Virus record (IMG/VR): IMGVR_UViG_3300031951_001386
Coordinates: 1 to 21,652 of that record
Length of the DNA: 21,652 nucleotides
Strand: one strand, 5' to 3'
Origin: a virus
The translations under genes and the position numbers were made by a program. Below are positions 6,386-13,598 of this stretch, piece after piece. Every line of letters starts with the position of its first letter. Within the stretch, counting starts at the first letter, position 1. The notes beneath the pieces were generated by a model. That model was not told the origin of the DNA, ran no database searches, and worked only from the letters and a program-made list of their open reading frames with translations.

Positions 6386-7303
6386 CTAGTAAACTCCGCC
6401 GTCGATGGTCGTCTCGAGCGCGGTGATGCGGGTCTCGTGGTCGGCGACATCGCTCTCGAGGTCGTCGAGGCGGCTGTCGGCGCTGGCGTTTTCGAGGGTG
6501 GTGATGCGGTTGCTGAGGCTGGTGTCGGCTGTCGCCCTGGTGGAGGCTTCGGCTGTGATCAAGCCAGTGACGGTCGTGATCGCTGAGGCGCGCGCTGTTT
6601 GCTCGCCCGAAATCGCGCTCTGACGAGCGGCGGTTTCGGCGGCGAGGTCGGTGCCGAGGTCAACGATGTCTTGCTCGGCTGCGGAAACGCGGCTGGTCAA
6701 CGCTGTCGCGGAGGTCTCGACCCCATCGATGCGCAGGCCCAACGCTGTGTCGCCGGACTGGCGTGAGCTGGTCTCGTCGGCAATATCGTCGTTGATTGAG
6801 AGGACGGCGGCCGCGAGGGCGTTGTCGTTGGTCAGGTCAACGCTGTTGATGAGGTCCACGACCTCTTTGAAAGTATCGGCATCCGCTGTGGAGGCGGAAA
6901 GGATCGCGTCGATGCGGCCTTTTTCAGTCGTGATTTTGCCGTCCAAAACGAGGTCGGCTGCTTCGCGGGCGCTCTGCTCTGCCGAAACAGCGGCGATGCG
7001 GGCTGTCTCTTCTGCTGTGATGTCGTCGGCGAGGTCGCTCTCGGCTCCCTGAGCGCGGGAGATTTCGGCGTTGAGATTGTTGGTCAGCGTGGTGTCGGCT
7101 GCTTCGCGGGCGGATTGCTCGCTCGAGACGGCGCTATCGACATAGGTTTTCTTTGCGAAAACATGCTCGCCGCCGATGGCAAGGACGCCTTCGGCGGTGC
7201 CGATGAAGAGGGACTTGTTGAGCAGGTCCATCGCGAGTTCGCCCTGTTGCAGGGAGACTGGCGCGCCGGAACCGCGTTTGATTTTGAGGATGGGATTAGC
7301 CAT
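6386..7303 (-). CDS. Coiled-coil tail fibre protein (305 aa)
   Basis: Residues 1-50 (NPILKIKRGSGAPVSLQQGE, then LAMDLLNKSLFIGTAEGV) match the receptor-binding N-terminal module with a GE-L-x-x-D-x-x-x-x-x-L-x-I-G core, like the 124-aa neighbour. From about 55 to 295 the protein is a long Ala/Asp/Thr/Glu-rich helical region with recurring phrases such as SAEQSAREAAD, AAETAARQSAISGEQTARAS and TSLSNRITTLEN, predicted to form a trimeric coiled-coil shaft. It ends ETTIDGGVY. There is no enzymatic motif. The leader before the ATG is A/C-rich (CACCCACCCACGAACACC and on) without a Shine-Dalgarno sequence, and a TTTTTGACA box at the upstream gene's stop lies about 50 bases away. Confidence 0.75.
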   Translation of the reverse strand: MANPILKIKRGSGAPVSLQQGELAMDLLNKSLFIGTAEGVLAIGGEHVFAKKTYVDSAVSSEQSAREAADTTLTNNLNAEISRAQGAESDLADDITAEETARIAAVSAEQSAREAADLVLDGKITTEKGRIDAILSASTADADTFKEVVDLINSVDLTNDNALAAAVLSINDDIADETSSRQSGDTALGLRIDGVETSATALTSRVSAAEQDIVDLGTDLAAETAARQSAISGEQTARASAITTVTGLITAEASTRATADTSLSNRITTLENASADSRLDDLESDVADHETRITALETTIDGGVY

Positions 7304-7352
7304 GGCTTTTTAGGTGGTGGTGTTTGGGTTGGTGTTCGTGGGTGGGTGATTG

Positions 7353-7580
7353 TCAAAAAGAGCCCGCATCGATGACGGGGATCATGAGCGCGTAGGCGTT
7401 CGCGGAGGGCGACCAACGCCACGGCATTCCCTCGTCCATTGCGTGATACAAGCGGTCGGCTTTTCCGATCGAAGGGAAGGCCGAGCGGGTGGGATATTCG
7501 ACGATTACGGCGGGGAGCGTGAGGTCGAAGGCCGAAAGGTCGAGCTGCTGGCGAATGTTGCTCTCGGTGATTGTTGTCAT
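7353..7580 (-). CDS. Small hypothetical protein (75 aa)
   Basis: A 75-residue protein starting MTTITESNIRQQLDLSAFDL and ending MIPVIDAGSF. It is predicted mixed alpha/beta with a central aromatic stretch (DRLYHAMDEGMPWRWSPSAN). Its ATG overlaps the stop of the 298-aa fibre gene as ATGA, so the two are translationally coupled and may act together, for example as fibre and accessory subunit. I do not recognise the family. Its stop codon lies inside a TTTTTGACA motif shared with other junctions. Confidence 0.65.
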   Translation of the reverse strand: MTTITESNIRQQLDLSAFDLTLPAVIVEYPTRSAFPSIGKADRLYHAMDEGMPWRWSPSANAYALMIPVIDAGSF

Positions 7581-8473
7581 GCGTAGGCGAGAGTCTCCCG
7601 GTTAGCCCACGAGCCGATGGCCGAGGCGGTTGAAAGCACGCGACCGGCGGCGTTGAGGGTGCTGCGTTTAATGGTCCAGGTGGTAGCGGTCTCGGGCAGG
7701 GCTGGCGCGGTGGGGCGGTCGGCGTTGAGGAGGCGGCCGCTGTAGGTGGTGAGGCCGTCGAGGGTGGAGTCGAAGGCGAAAAGATAGAGGGTCGGATCGA
7801 TGGGCGGCTGGACGGTTCGCAGGCCGAGGGCGGTGGCGGCGATCTGGGTTCCGGCGGCGGGCGGGGCGTCGAAAGTGATCGTGCCGCTGGCTTCGCTGAC
7901 GGTGTAGTCGGTGGAGGGGTTTTGCGTGACGCCGTTGAGGGCGACGAGGACATGGGCGGGATTGCTCGAGGCGAGGCCGCCGACGCTGTAGGTCGCCGTG
8001 GTGCCGGTGGCGATGTGCGTGGTCGCGGTGATCGAGAGCGCAGGCGCGGACGAGACGATGAACTCGGCGAGGCCGGTGATGGCGCTGGCGGCGTGGGTGT
8101 GAGTATTGAGTTGGGTCTGGAGCGTGCCGATGCTCGCGGCGGCCTCCGCGATGGAGTCGAGCGCGGCGGGGTCAAGGTTTTCTGCGAGGTGGTCGATCCT
8201 GGCATCCAGTGCGGTGTCGGCTGCGGAAAGGGCGGCGAGGTCGGCATCGAGGCCGGTGATCTCGCTCTTAAGGTGCGTGTGGGCAGACGGCGGGAAGGTG
8301 GCTGGCTTGCCGGTTATGGCTTCCCACCTCGTCGCCAATGATGTCACGACGCCTGCCGAGTCGATGGTGGCGAAGTCGCCGTTGGGCAGGAGATAGAGGC
8401 GCTTGCCGGATGCGGGCACCTCGGGAGCGCTTCCGGCGATGCCGAAATTGATGAAGCGGATTAGGTTACTCAT
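7577..8473 (-). CDS. Tail fibre-like protein with HxH linkers (298 aa)
   Basis: The start is taken as the ATG at 8471-8473, which overlaps the upstream stop as ATGA; an in-frame start 72 bases upstream would add a shadow of the neighbour gene. The N-terminus (SNLIRFINFGIAGSAPEVPA) leads into AITGKPATFPPSAHTHLKSE, a proline/HxH linker seen in trimeric phage fibres, and a second HTH at about residue 125 (NTHTHAASAITGL). A beta-rich middle domain (NGVTQNPSTDYTVSEASGTI) follows, where the plus of a putative-binding module would lie. The C-terminus (TTWTIKRSTLNAAGRVL ... GSWANRETLAYA) resembles the end of the 124-aa fibre protein. The role is likely host attachment; the target is unknown. Confidence 0.75.
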   Translation of the reverse strand: MSNLIRFINFGIAGSAPEVPASGKRLYLLPNGDFATIDSAGVVTSLATRWEAITGKPATFPPSAHTHLKSEITGLDADLAALSAADTALDARIDHLAENLDPAALDSIAEAAASIGTLQTQLNTHTHAASAITGLAEFIVSSAPALSITATTHIATGTTATYSVGGLASSNPAHVLVALNGVTQNPSTDYTVSEASGTITFDAPPAAGTQIAATALGLRTVQPPIDPTLYLFAFDSTLDGLTTYSGRLLNADRPTAPALPETATTWTIKRSTLNAAGRVLSTASAIGSWANRETLAYA

Positions 8474-8997
8474 GGCATGTAACCGATTCCGTTCGATGTA
8501 TTGAATGCGGCGACGGCCTGATGGGCGCGCAGAGGCGTCATCCACTTGTCGTTGTCGGTGCCTACTTCGGCCTCGGCTTGTGTGGCCTTCCCGTCAGGCA
8601 TGACGGCCGGTGTGCCTTCCGTGCCGAGAATTACGCTGTTTTGGATTTCGACCTGGAGCGTGGCGGTGCGGGTGGTCTCGCCGGCGGCAGTCCATCGCAC
8701 CTCGAGGTAGGCGGCGACGGCGAGCGGGTCGGCGTCGAAGGCGGCTTCAAGCGAGACGGTGTTGAGATTCAGCACGCCTGCCTCGGCGAGGGCGAGGTAG
8801 TTGGCATCGCCGAAGGATTGCTTCAGCGCGACCGTGAGGCCGGTGCCGCTTTGCGCGGCAACTACGGCTCCGTTTTCGACGAAGATGACCTCCACCGGCA
8901 GGAGGTCGCGGCGTTTTAAAACGAGGCGGTCGATGGCGACATTGCTTGCCGCCGACTTTGTGAACCGCCTGTTTTTTCTGTCGACGAAGAGTTTCAT
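8470..8997 (-). CDS. Short paralogue of fibre anchor domain (175 aa)
   Basis: This protein aligns along nearly its whole length with residues 1-165 of the 802-aa fibre. Both start MK[LF][FY][VI]D and share KRRD, VEV-FV, the exact segment QNSVILGTEGTP and the segments TGTDN/VGTDN plus KWMTPLR. It ends shortly after, with GIGYMP. It is therefore the anchor module without a fibre body. It could be a stand-alone base or attachment subunit, a decoy, or a remnant of a fibre that lost its distal part. The frame is intact and coupled (ATGA) to the following fibre gene, which may supply the distal part as a separate chain. Confidence 0.8.
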   Translation of the reverse strand: MKLFVDRKNRRFTKSAASNVAIDRLVLKRRDLLPVEVIFVENGAVVAAQSGTGLTVALKQSFGDANYLALAEAGVLNLNTVSLEAAFDADPLAVAAYLEVRWTAAGETTRTATLQVEIQNSVILGTEGTPAVMPDGKATQAEAEVGTDNDKWMTPLRAHQAVAAFNTSNGIGYMP

Positions 8998-9017
8998 GCC
9001 GCTGCACGAGCGGCGGG

Positions 9018-9027
9018 TGTCAAATCG
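9018..9027 (-). repeat. Junction box copy (minus CGATTTGACA)
   Basis: Copy of the junction motif shared with 18418-18428 and 20449-20459; with flanks it shares GGCGGGTGTCAAATCG (16 bases, plus strand) with the 18418 copy. Here it lies between the 93-aa gene stop and the ATG of the anchor paralogue at 8997, about 20 bases upstream of that ATG. No -10 promoter element is visible after the TTGACA. Confidence 0.6.
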
Positions 9028-9039
9028 TCTCCGCGCGTT

Positions 9040-9321
9040 TTATGGAGCGGTCGGGAGGGCTTCTAGTTCGGCGCGCTTGGCTTCGATGCGGGCGTCGAGT
9101 TCGGCCTCGTCGGCAGACCATGCGAGGCGCTCGCAAAAGAGGAGGTTTTCGTAGGTGACTTCGATTTCCTCGAAGAGGTCTTCCGGGCGGGGGAATTCGC
9201 CATCCGCCAGGACAAGCGTGGAGAGATCGCGCATCCGGCGCTCGATGCGCGTGGCGGCAGGGTCCCAGTAATTCACGCGGACAGATTGACCGATGTAGGC
9301 GTCTTTGGTGGTGGTGATCAT
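9040..9321 (-). CDS. Small hypothetical protein (93 aa)
   Basis: A 93-residue soluble protein coupled by ATGA overlap to the end of the 802-aa fibre gene. The N-terminal half (MITTTKDAYIGQSVRVNYWD) is beta-like; the C-terminal half is helical and acidic (ADEAELDARIEAKRAELEAL) and may form a coiled coil. Genes directly after tail fibres often encode fibre assembly chaperones, and its size and helical C-terminus are compatible with that, but no specific family is recognised. Confidence 0.7.
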   Translation of the reverse strand: MITTTKDAYIGQSVRVNYWDPAATRIERRMRDLSTLVLADGEFPRPEDLFEEIEVTYENLLFCERLAWSADEAELDARIEAKRAELEALPTAP

Positions 9322-11726
9322 GCGGTGGGTGAGGTAACGACGAGCTGGTCGGCGGCGTTGTGGTAGCTTAGGCGCGGTTGCCCGGAGGAGTTTTGTGAAA
9401 TTCTTTTGTGGAAAGAATTTCGAACGATTGATGCGTTCAACAGAGAAGAGTCTGCATTTATGTTTGCAAAGGAGTCTGCATCTATTGTGTTTTTGTAAAA
9501 ATAAGCAGGCGTTATTAAACGCGTTGCATTTTTGATTGTGTTGTATAGAAATTCAGCTCCACATGTTAAATATTGAATAAAATTTAACTCATTATATAAA
9601 ACAGCATTAGAAAAATTACAGCAAAGCAAATTGTTGCAAATATTATTTAAAAAATTACTATCGAAAATGCAAGAATTTGCTTCGTTTATTGTATTGTAAA
9701 AAAGAGTGTTGTTGTTTGAGGTGTTGTTATTAAATTCCTTTCCTATTTTGCATTGCACAAGGCCGACTTCATTGTTAAAAAAATTACCATCAATGTCACA
9801 GGTTTGTATCGTAAAATCATTTCCAACAACTGCACTTCCAAATTTATTAAATTGATTTAATGTCCCCATATAGCAGAAATTTGAAAAGAACATCAAGTCA
9901 GATGAATTGTTTGAAAATCCATAACCTAAAATGTTGTTTGAAAAAGCCCCTTGCACTGAATTGGTAAAACAAGATTTTCCAAAAACATTAAATGAACAAC
10001 CGTCTCCAAAAACATTTCCATTGCTTTCTCTTCCAAATGAATTGAAAGAACAATTATTTCCAAATGAATTTGTTGAGATTTTGTAGCCTATTTTATTGCA
10101 TTGGAATCCTGTTTTTGCATTTATGAAATAATTTTGCCCAAAAAATATATTGAATGAACTTCCTTCGCCGAGTTCAATGCTTGAAGAAGAGCCATAGAAA
10201 ATATTTCCGCGACCTTCTATTTTTATGTTAGTGCTGTGAAATGAATTTTGTGAATCTGTGGTATTTAGACCGTCTGCAAAAGTTGGTTTTTGTGCTCTCG
10301 TTGATGTATCCCAAGGGATTGAAATGTAGCTTTCTTGATACAATACAGGATTCCAATATTGTTGTGGCTTGCCATAAAATTGGCTGTATTTTGGCATGGG
10401 AGGATTCGATGTCTCACTCCAAGGCAATCTCCTAAACCATTTTTTTGGAATACAAAAAATAAAAGATGTTTCATTTAACTCATTAGTCGGGAAGTATGTC
10501 TGACTTTCCACAAATGGAGACACCGCAATCCACCAACTGAAATTCAACATATCATCTGGCGCTCCGTTTATATCTACGCGCGTAGCATCTGGGGCATTGT
10601 TTAAATTATTACTATTTGATGAGATAAATAGTTTTCCGTTGTATTTCACCAAATCTTTGCGACTATATGTATTTGATGATGTCCATTGCGGGACAGAAGA
10701 CAAATCAAGTTTGCAACAATTAAATGTCACATGTCGCCAATCGTATGTAATGTCAATATTTAGTTCCGTGGAAATTCTTCGATTTATCCACCCATGAGAA
10801 TTTGCAATGTTCCAATACCCATAACCAGGCGCTCCCCAAGGAATGTCAGAAAATCCGTAATAAATTGTATCTTTTGGATATAAATCAGAGTAAGAAAGTG
10901 GTGAGAAGTCGTTGTTTTTAATTGCAAAAACATTAAGGGGCTCGATCTCAAAACTTGTTATAACTCGTATGTCATTTGAACTCTGGTTCCACCATTTAAG
11001 CTGAAAGTCCGTGATTTTATACCACTGCCCGGGAACGAGCTGGTTGGCGTCTTTCAGAGTCTTCAGCTCGGCGTAGGTTTTTGAAATGATCAGCGCGCCG
11101 GCAGGAGGTGCCACAGCGGTGACTGCGGAGGCGAAGTCGGTGATCTGTGCGGCGGTGTGCGTGTGCTCCTCGGGCGGGAAGGTGCTGGGCTTGCCGGGGA
11201 GGTTCGCCCATGTGACGGCGGCCGTTGCCGCCTTGCGGATGGCGTCCCACACGCGCAGTGGCGTCATCCATTTCGTGTTGTCGGTGCCTGTCTCGGCGTC
11301 GGCCAGCGTAGCCTTGAGGTCTGGCACAGCGACCGGTGTCCCCTCCGTGCCGAGAATGACCGAGTTTTGCAGCTCGGCGGCCAAGGTGGCGGTGCGGGTT
11401 TCTTCGCCTGGGCGAGTGTATTTCACCTCGAGGAGCGCGGCGGCCGAGGCGGTGTTGCCGGGGAATAGTTCTTCCACGGCGATTGTGTAGAGGTTCAGCG
11501 TGCCGTCATTCGCAGCGGCGGCGAGGAACTGCGGGTCGCTGAAGCTACGCTTGAGGGCAGTCTGGAGCGTGGTGCCTAATGGAGTCGGGACGATGGCAGA
11601 GCGATCCACGAAGACAACCTCGACATCGATGATGTCTCGCCTCTTGAAAAACACGCGCTGGAGCGGCAGCGGCGAAGTCGGAGCCTTCACGAAGCGGCGG
11701 GTGGCGAGGTCGATGTAGAATTTCAT
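9318..11726 (-). CDS. Large tail fibre with AT-rich beta-helix-like body (802 aa)
   Basis: Residues 1-165 are the anchor module shared with the 175-aa paralogue. A linker with KPSTFPPEEHTH (179-190) leads to PGQWYKITDF (232-241), a phrase I associate with fibre and surface proteins. From about 233 to 777 the protein is rich in Asn, Phe, Ser, Cys and Tyr, with recurring N-N-x-F/N-x-F-G rungs such as NSFGNNCSFNSFG and FGDGCSFNVFG, suggesting a right-handed beta-helix with Asn ladders. The last 20 residues (GQPRLSYHNAADQLVVTSPT) return to the usual composition. The DNA for the body is strikingly AT-rich (12 G/C of 60 at 9541-9600). The role is most likely primary receptor binding, possibly glycan recognition; no catalytic site can be named. 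Confidence 0.85.
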   Translation of the reverse strand: MKFYIDLATRRFVKAPTSPLPLQRVFFKRRDIIDVEVVFVDRSAIVPTPLGTTLQTALKRSFSDPQFLAAAANDGTLNLYTIAVEELFPGNTASAAALLEVKYTRPGEETRTATLAAELQNSVILGTEGTPVAVPDLKATLADAETGTDNTKWMTPLRVWDAIRKAATAAVTWANLPGKPSTFPPEEHTHTAAQITDFASAVTAVAPPAGALIISKTYAELKTLKDANQLVPGQWYKITDFQLKWWNQSSNDIRVITSFEIEPLNVFAIKNNDFSPLSYSDLYPKDTIYYGFSDIPWGAPGYGYWNIANSHGWINRRISTELNIDITYDWRHVTFNCCKLDLSSVPQWTSSNTYSRKDLVKYNGKLFISSNSNNLNNAPDATRVDINGAPDDMLNFSWWIAVSPFVESQTYFPTNELNETSFIFCIPKKWFRRLPWSETSNPPMPKYSQFYGKPQQYWNPVLYQESYISIPWDTSTRAQKPTFADGLNTTDSQNSFHSTNIKIEGRGNIFYGSSSSIELGEGSSFNIFFGQNYFINAKTGFQCNKIGYKISTNSFGNNCSFNSFGRESNGNVFGDGCSFNVFGKSCFTNSVQGAFSNNILGYGFSNNSSDLMFFSNFCYMGTLNQFNKFGSAVVGNDFTIQTCDIDGNFFNNEVGLVQCKIGKEFNNNTSNNNTLFYNTINEANSCIFDSNFLNNICNNLLCCNFSNAVLYNELNFIQYLTCGAEFLYNTIKNATRLITPAYFYKNTIDADSFANINADSSLLNASIVRNSFHKRISQNSSGQPRLSYHNAADQLVVTSPTA

Positions 11727-11733
11727 TCGGCGG

Positions 11734-12036
11734 CTAATTTTTAGGCTCTGTCAAAACCGGTTCCCACTTGCCGAGCGGGCAGCGCTCGGTAGCCATGCGG
11801 AGTTTTGCCCATGTGGAGCAACCGCACTTGCGACAGCGGCCCGTGCCGTTTAGCGCGGTGGCGTCCCACTCAGGGCAGGCGCGGCAGGTCGATTCGCGGG
11901 CGGCGAGGGCTTCGGGCGGGGTGGTGGCGAAGCCTGCGCGAGCGAAGCTATGTCCCGCATTTATCGCAGACCGCATTTGCTGATGCGCCTCGCGTAAACT
12001 TTCCGGCATTTTGCTTAAAAAATCCTCGTATGTCAT
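11734..12036 (-). CDS. Small Cys-rich zinc-binding-like protein (100 aa)
   Basis: The first 50 residues are helical (YEDFLSKMPESLREAHQQM and on). The C-terminal half has six cysteines at 51, 54, 68, 71, 73 and 86 in the arrangement CxxC...CxxCxC...CPLGKW, a pattern typical of small zinc-ribbon proteins. The ending CPLGKW is seen in other small phage proteins of unknown role. It may assist folding or assembly of the adjoining tail-tip proteins. The ATG overlaps the previous stop as ATGA, and the large fibre gene starts eight bases after its stop. Confidence 0.75.
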   Translation of the reverse strand: MTYEDFLSKMPESLREAHQQMRSAINAGHSFARAGFATTPPEALAARESTCRACPEWDATALNGTGRCRKCGCSTWAKLRMATERCPLGKWEPVLTEPKN

Positions 12037-12605
12037 GACACGGTGACGGTGAAATTGAATGCAAAAGGTTCATCCTGGCAGTCAGGGGCTCCCGTATAGC
12101 AGGGGGGCTTGCATTGCGCGTAAACAGTTAAATTGTATGAACCGACGGGGCTATCGCTGGAAATGATTACCGAATCTGAGCTGATCACAGAACACAGATC
12201 TGGATACCCCATAAAGCAGCAATAGTCGAAGGTGCCTTCAACAAAGAGACTTAAAACCCAACAGCACGGAGTGCCGAAAGGGGCTCCATACCATCCACCA
12301 TAAGCTCTTACCAGATTGACGCCAAAGGATTTTTGGTCCATCGAATTTGTCCCAGAAAATGCCGACCAAGAATCTTCGCAATTTCGCGGGGGATCGTATT
12401 GTGTGGCGGTAGGATTTTGATATGTCGTAAGGCTTCCGACTTGATCCCCAGTGAGAGAAAATGTCCAATCCCCAAGAACCGGAGGGCAATCACGGCACGG
12501 TTGGAAGTCGATTGGCCCACAACACGCGCACTCCACAGCGCGGAGGCCTGCTTCGCCTTCGGTCTTGATCTTGATTGCGCCGGAAGATGTTCGCCCGAGG
12601 GTCAT
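12033..12605 (-). CDS. Cysteine-rich tail-tip region protein (190 aa)
   Basis: A 190-aa reading from the ATG at 12603-12605 contains 14 cysteines (26, 28, 29, 37, 40, 76, 114, 115, 129, 130, 138, 165, 169, 176), including CxCC, CxxC, two CC pairs and CKPPC. There is no signal peptide. The second half is beta-like (SDSVIISSDSPVGSYNLTVY). The frame is open back to 12737, but that extension translates heptanucleotide repeats and overlaps the previous gene, so the shorter start is preferred. The cysteines may bind metals or form disulfides after release. I do not recognise the family; the position suggests a tail-tip or adhesion part. Confidence 0.65.
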   Translation of the reverse strand: MTLGRTSSGAIKIKTEGEAGLRAVECACCGPIDFQPCRDCPPVLGDWTFSLTGDQVGSLTTYQNPTATQYDPPRNCEDSWSAFSGTNSMDQKSFGVNLVRAYGGWYGAPFGTPCCWVLSLFVEGTFDYCCFMGYPDLCSVISSDSVIISSDSPVGSYNLTVYAQCKPPCYTGAPDCQDEPFAFNFTVTVS

Positions 12606-12614
12606 TTGGAGAAA

Positions 12615-12674
12615 GTAGGAAGGATGAAGGAAGAAGGATGAAGGGGCTGAAAACTGAAATCTGAAAACTGAAAA
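12615..12674. repeat. Two adjoining heptanucleotide repeat tracts
   Basis: CTGAAAA is repeated four times in tandem at 12647-12674 (one unit CTGAAAT). Next to it, units of the GGATGAA type stand at 12622-12642 (GGATGAA, GGAAGAA, GGATGAA) with a weaker unit before. Both have a period of seven, which is not a codon multiple, and fill the gap between two tail genes. Such short tandem heptamers are known from some bacterial chromosomes, notably cyanobacteria, but are unusual inside a phage operon. Confidence 0.8.
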
Positions 12675-12681
12675 CTCATCT

Positions 12682-12981
12682 TCAGCACTCCTCCGTGGGT
12701 AGCCATTGGAATCTCCCGCCTGCAAAGCCGAGAACATAGGTTTTTCCGTCCAGCGGAGGCGGAGGGTTGAAGGTCAGAATACGGTTTGTTTTGTTCCCGC
12801 TTTTGTTTTCCTGCGTAGTCGAAAAGGGTTGCGGGGTGCCGTTGACCGAGGGGCGGGCATCGAGCGCGGCGAATTGAAAGTTCGCCATGAGGTCGGCGCT
12901 GGAAATCTGCGTCGGGTAGCCGCCGCCGGTGGCTTGCTTGGCCTGCCTGGCCTTTTGCTCGAAATCGACTGGGAAGTTCAT
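12682..12981 (-). CDS. Small tail-region protein (99 aa)
   Basis: A soluble 99-residue protein starting MNFPVDFEQKARQAKQATGG and ending GRFQWLPTEEC. The middle is Ser/Thr/Asn-rich and a PPPP tract precedes a beta-like C-terminus (KTYVLGFAGGRFQWLP). Its ATG overlaps the previous stop, with GAGG four bases upstream serving as a ribosome site. The position after the tape measure and before the fibres suggests a tail-tip component, but no family is recognised. Confidence 0.7.
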   Translation of the reverse strand: MNFPVDFEQKARQAKQATGGGYPTQISSADLMANFQFAALDARPSVNGTPQPFSTTQENKSGNKTNRILTFNPPPPLDGKTYVLGFAGGRFQWLPTEEC

Positions 12982-13595
12982 GACACCTCTGGAATGTAGC
13001 CTTTCATCACGGCGACTTCGTCATAAGCGCCGTAGTTGGTTCGCTGGATGTCGCGGATGCCGTCGTTCCAAGTGATCGAAAGTTCAGACGGCCCGCCGGG
13101 TTGAAAGTTTCCCGTGATCCACCGGCGCACGAGGGTTTTTTCCAAGTTGTTGCTGGGGGAGCTGTAGTTGTTGGAGCCGTTGTCCAGAACTGAGTATTTG
13201 GTCGCGGTTTCACACCGCCAGGCCTCATTCACGGTCCAGTTGTAATTGACTGGAGGGTCTTGAGTGAGGTCCACGCCGGTGTAGCTTTTCGATAACTCCA
13301 ACACCTCGGTGCCGAAAACCACTCTCGTGCTTAAGCTGAAGCCAGTTCCATAAGCTGTGACCTCCACCTCATCAAAAGCGTTGTCGTTCGAGCGAGTCAC
13401 GCGCGGCGCTGGGAAAATCTTTACCGTGCCCGCGCTGGTCACGATGGATTGGCCGACGGAAAATCCGAGCGAGCTGGCGCCTTTTTCGATGAGGTATGTC
13501 GCCGAATACTCCAAGAGGCCGGAGAAGCGCGTGGAAAGAGACTCGCGGATCTTGAGCGGGAAGGTGCCACTAGCGGAATAAATTTGAGTCGGCAT
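12978..13595 (-). CDS. Tail-tip candidate protein (205 aa)
   Basis: A 205-aa beta-rich protein that directly follows the tape measure gene (three-base gap). It begins MPTQIYSASGTFPLKIRESL and contains alternating strand-like segments (SSLGFSVGQSIVTSAGTVKI; DEVEVTAYGTGFSLSTRVVF) and many aromatic residues. In siphoviruses the gene after the tape measure usually encodes a distal tail or minor tail protein, so that role is the best guess by position. No Dit or lambda gpM/gpL motif could be confirmed by eye. Confidence 0.65.
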   Translation of the reverse strand: MPTQIYSASGTFPLKIRESLSTRFSGLLEYSATYLIEKGASSLGFSVGQSIVTSAGTVKIFPAPRVTRSNDNAFDEVEVTAYGTGFSLSTRVVFGTEVLELSKSYTGVDLTQDPPVNYNWTVNEAWRCETATKYSVLDNGSNNYSSPSNNLEKTLVRRWITGNFQPGGPSELSITWNDGIRDIQRTNYGAYDEVAVMKGYIPEVS

Positions 13596-13598
13596 AAA

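Noticed and set aside
5924-7303. Diversity-generating retroelement around tropism-determinant-like proteins
   Set aside because: The N-terminal modules resemble those of major tropism determinants, but I see no reverse transcriptase gene, no template repeat and no C-type lectin variable region in the window.
7084-8247. Minus-strand Pro/Ser-rich open frame of 387 codons
   Set aside because: It is an out-of-frame reading of two fibre genes whose own frames show clear fibre motifs and ATGA coupling.
12033-12737. Longer start (12737) for the Cys-rich protein
   Set aside because: The extra 44 residues translate the heptanucleotide repeats and overlap the preceding gene; the ATG at 12605 is the first start after the repeats.
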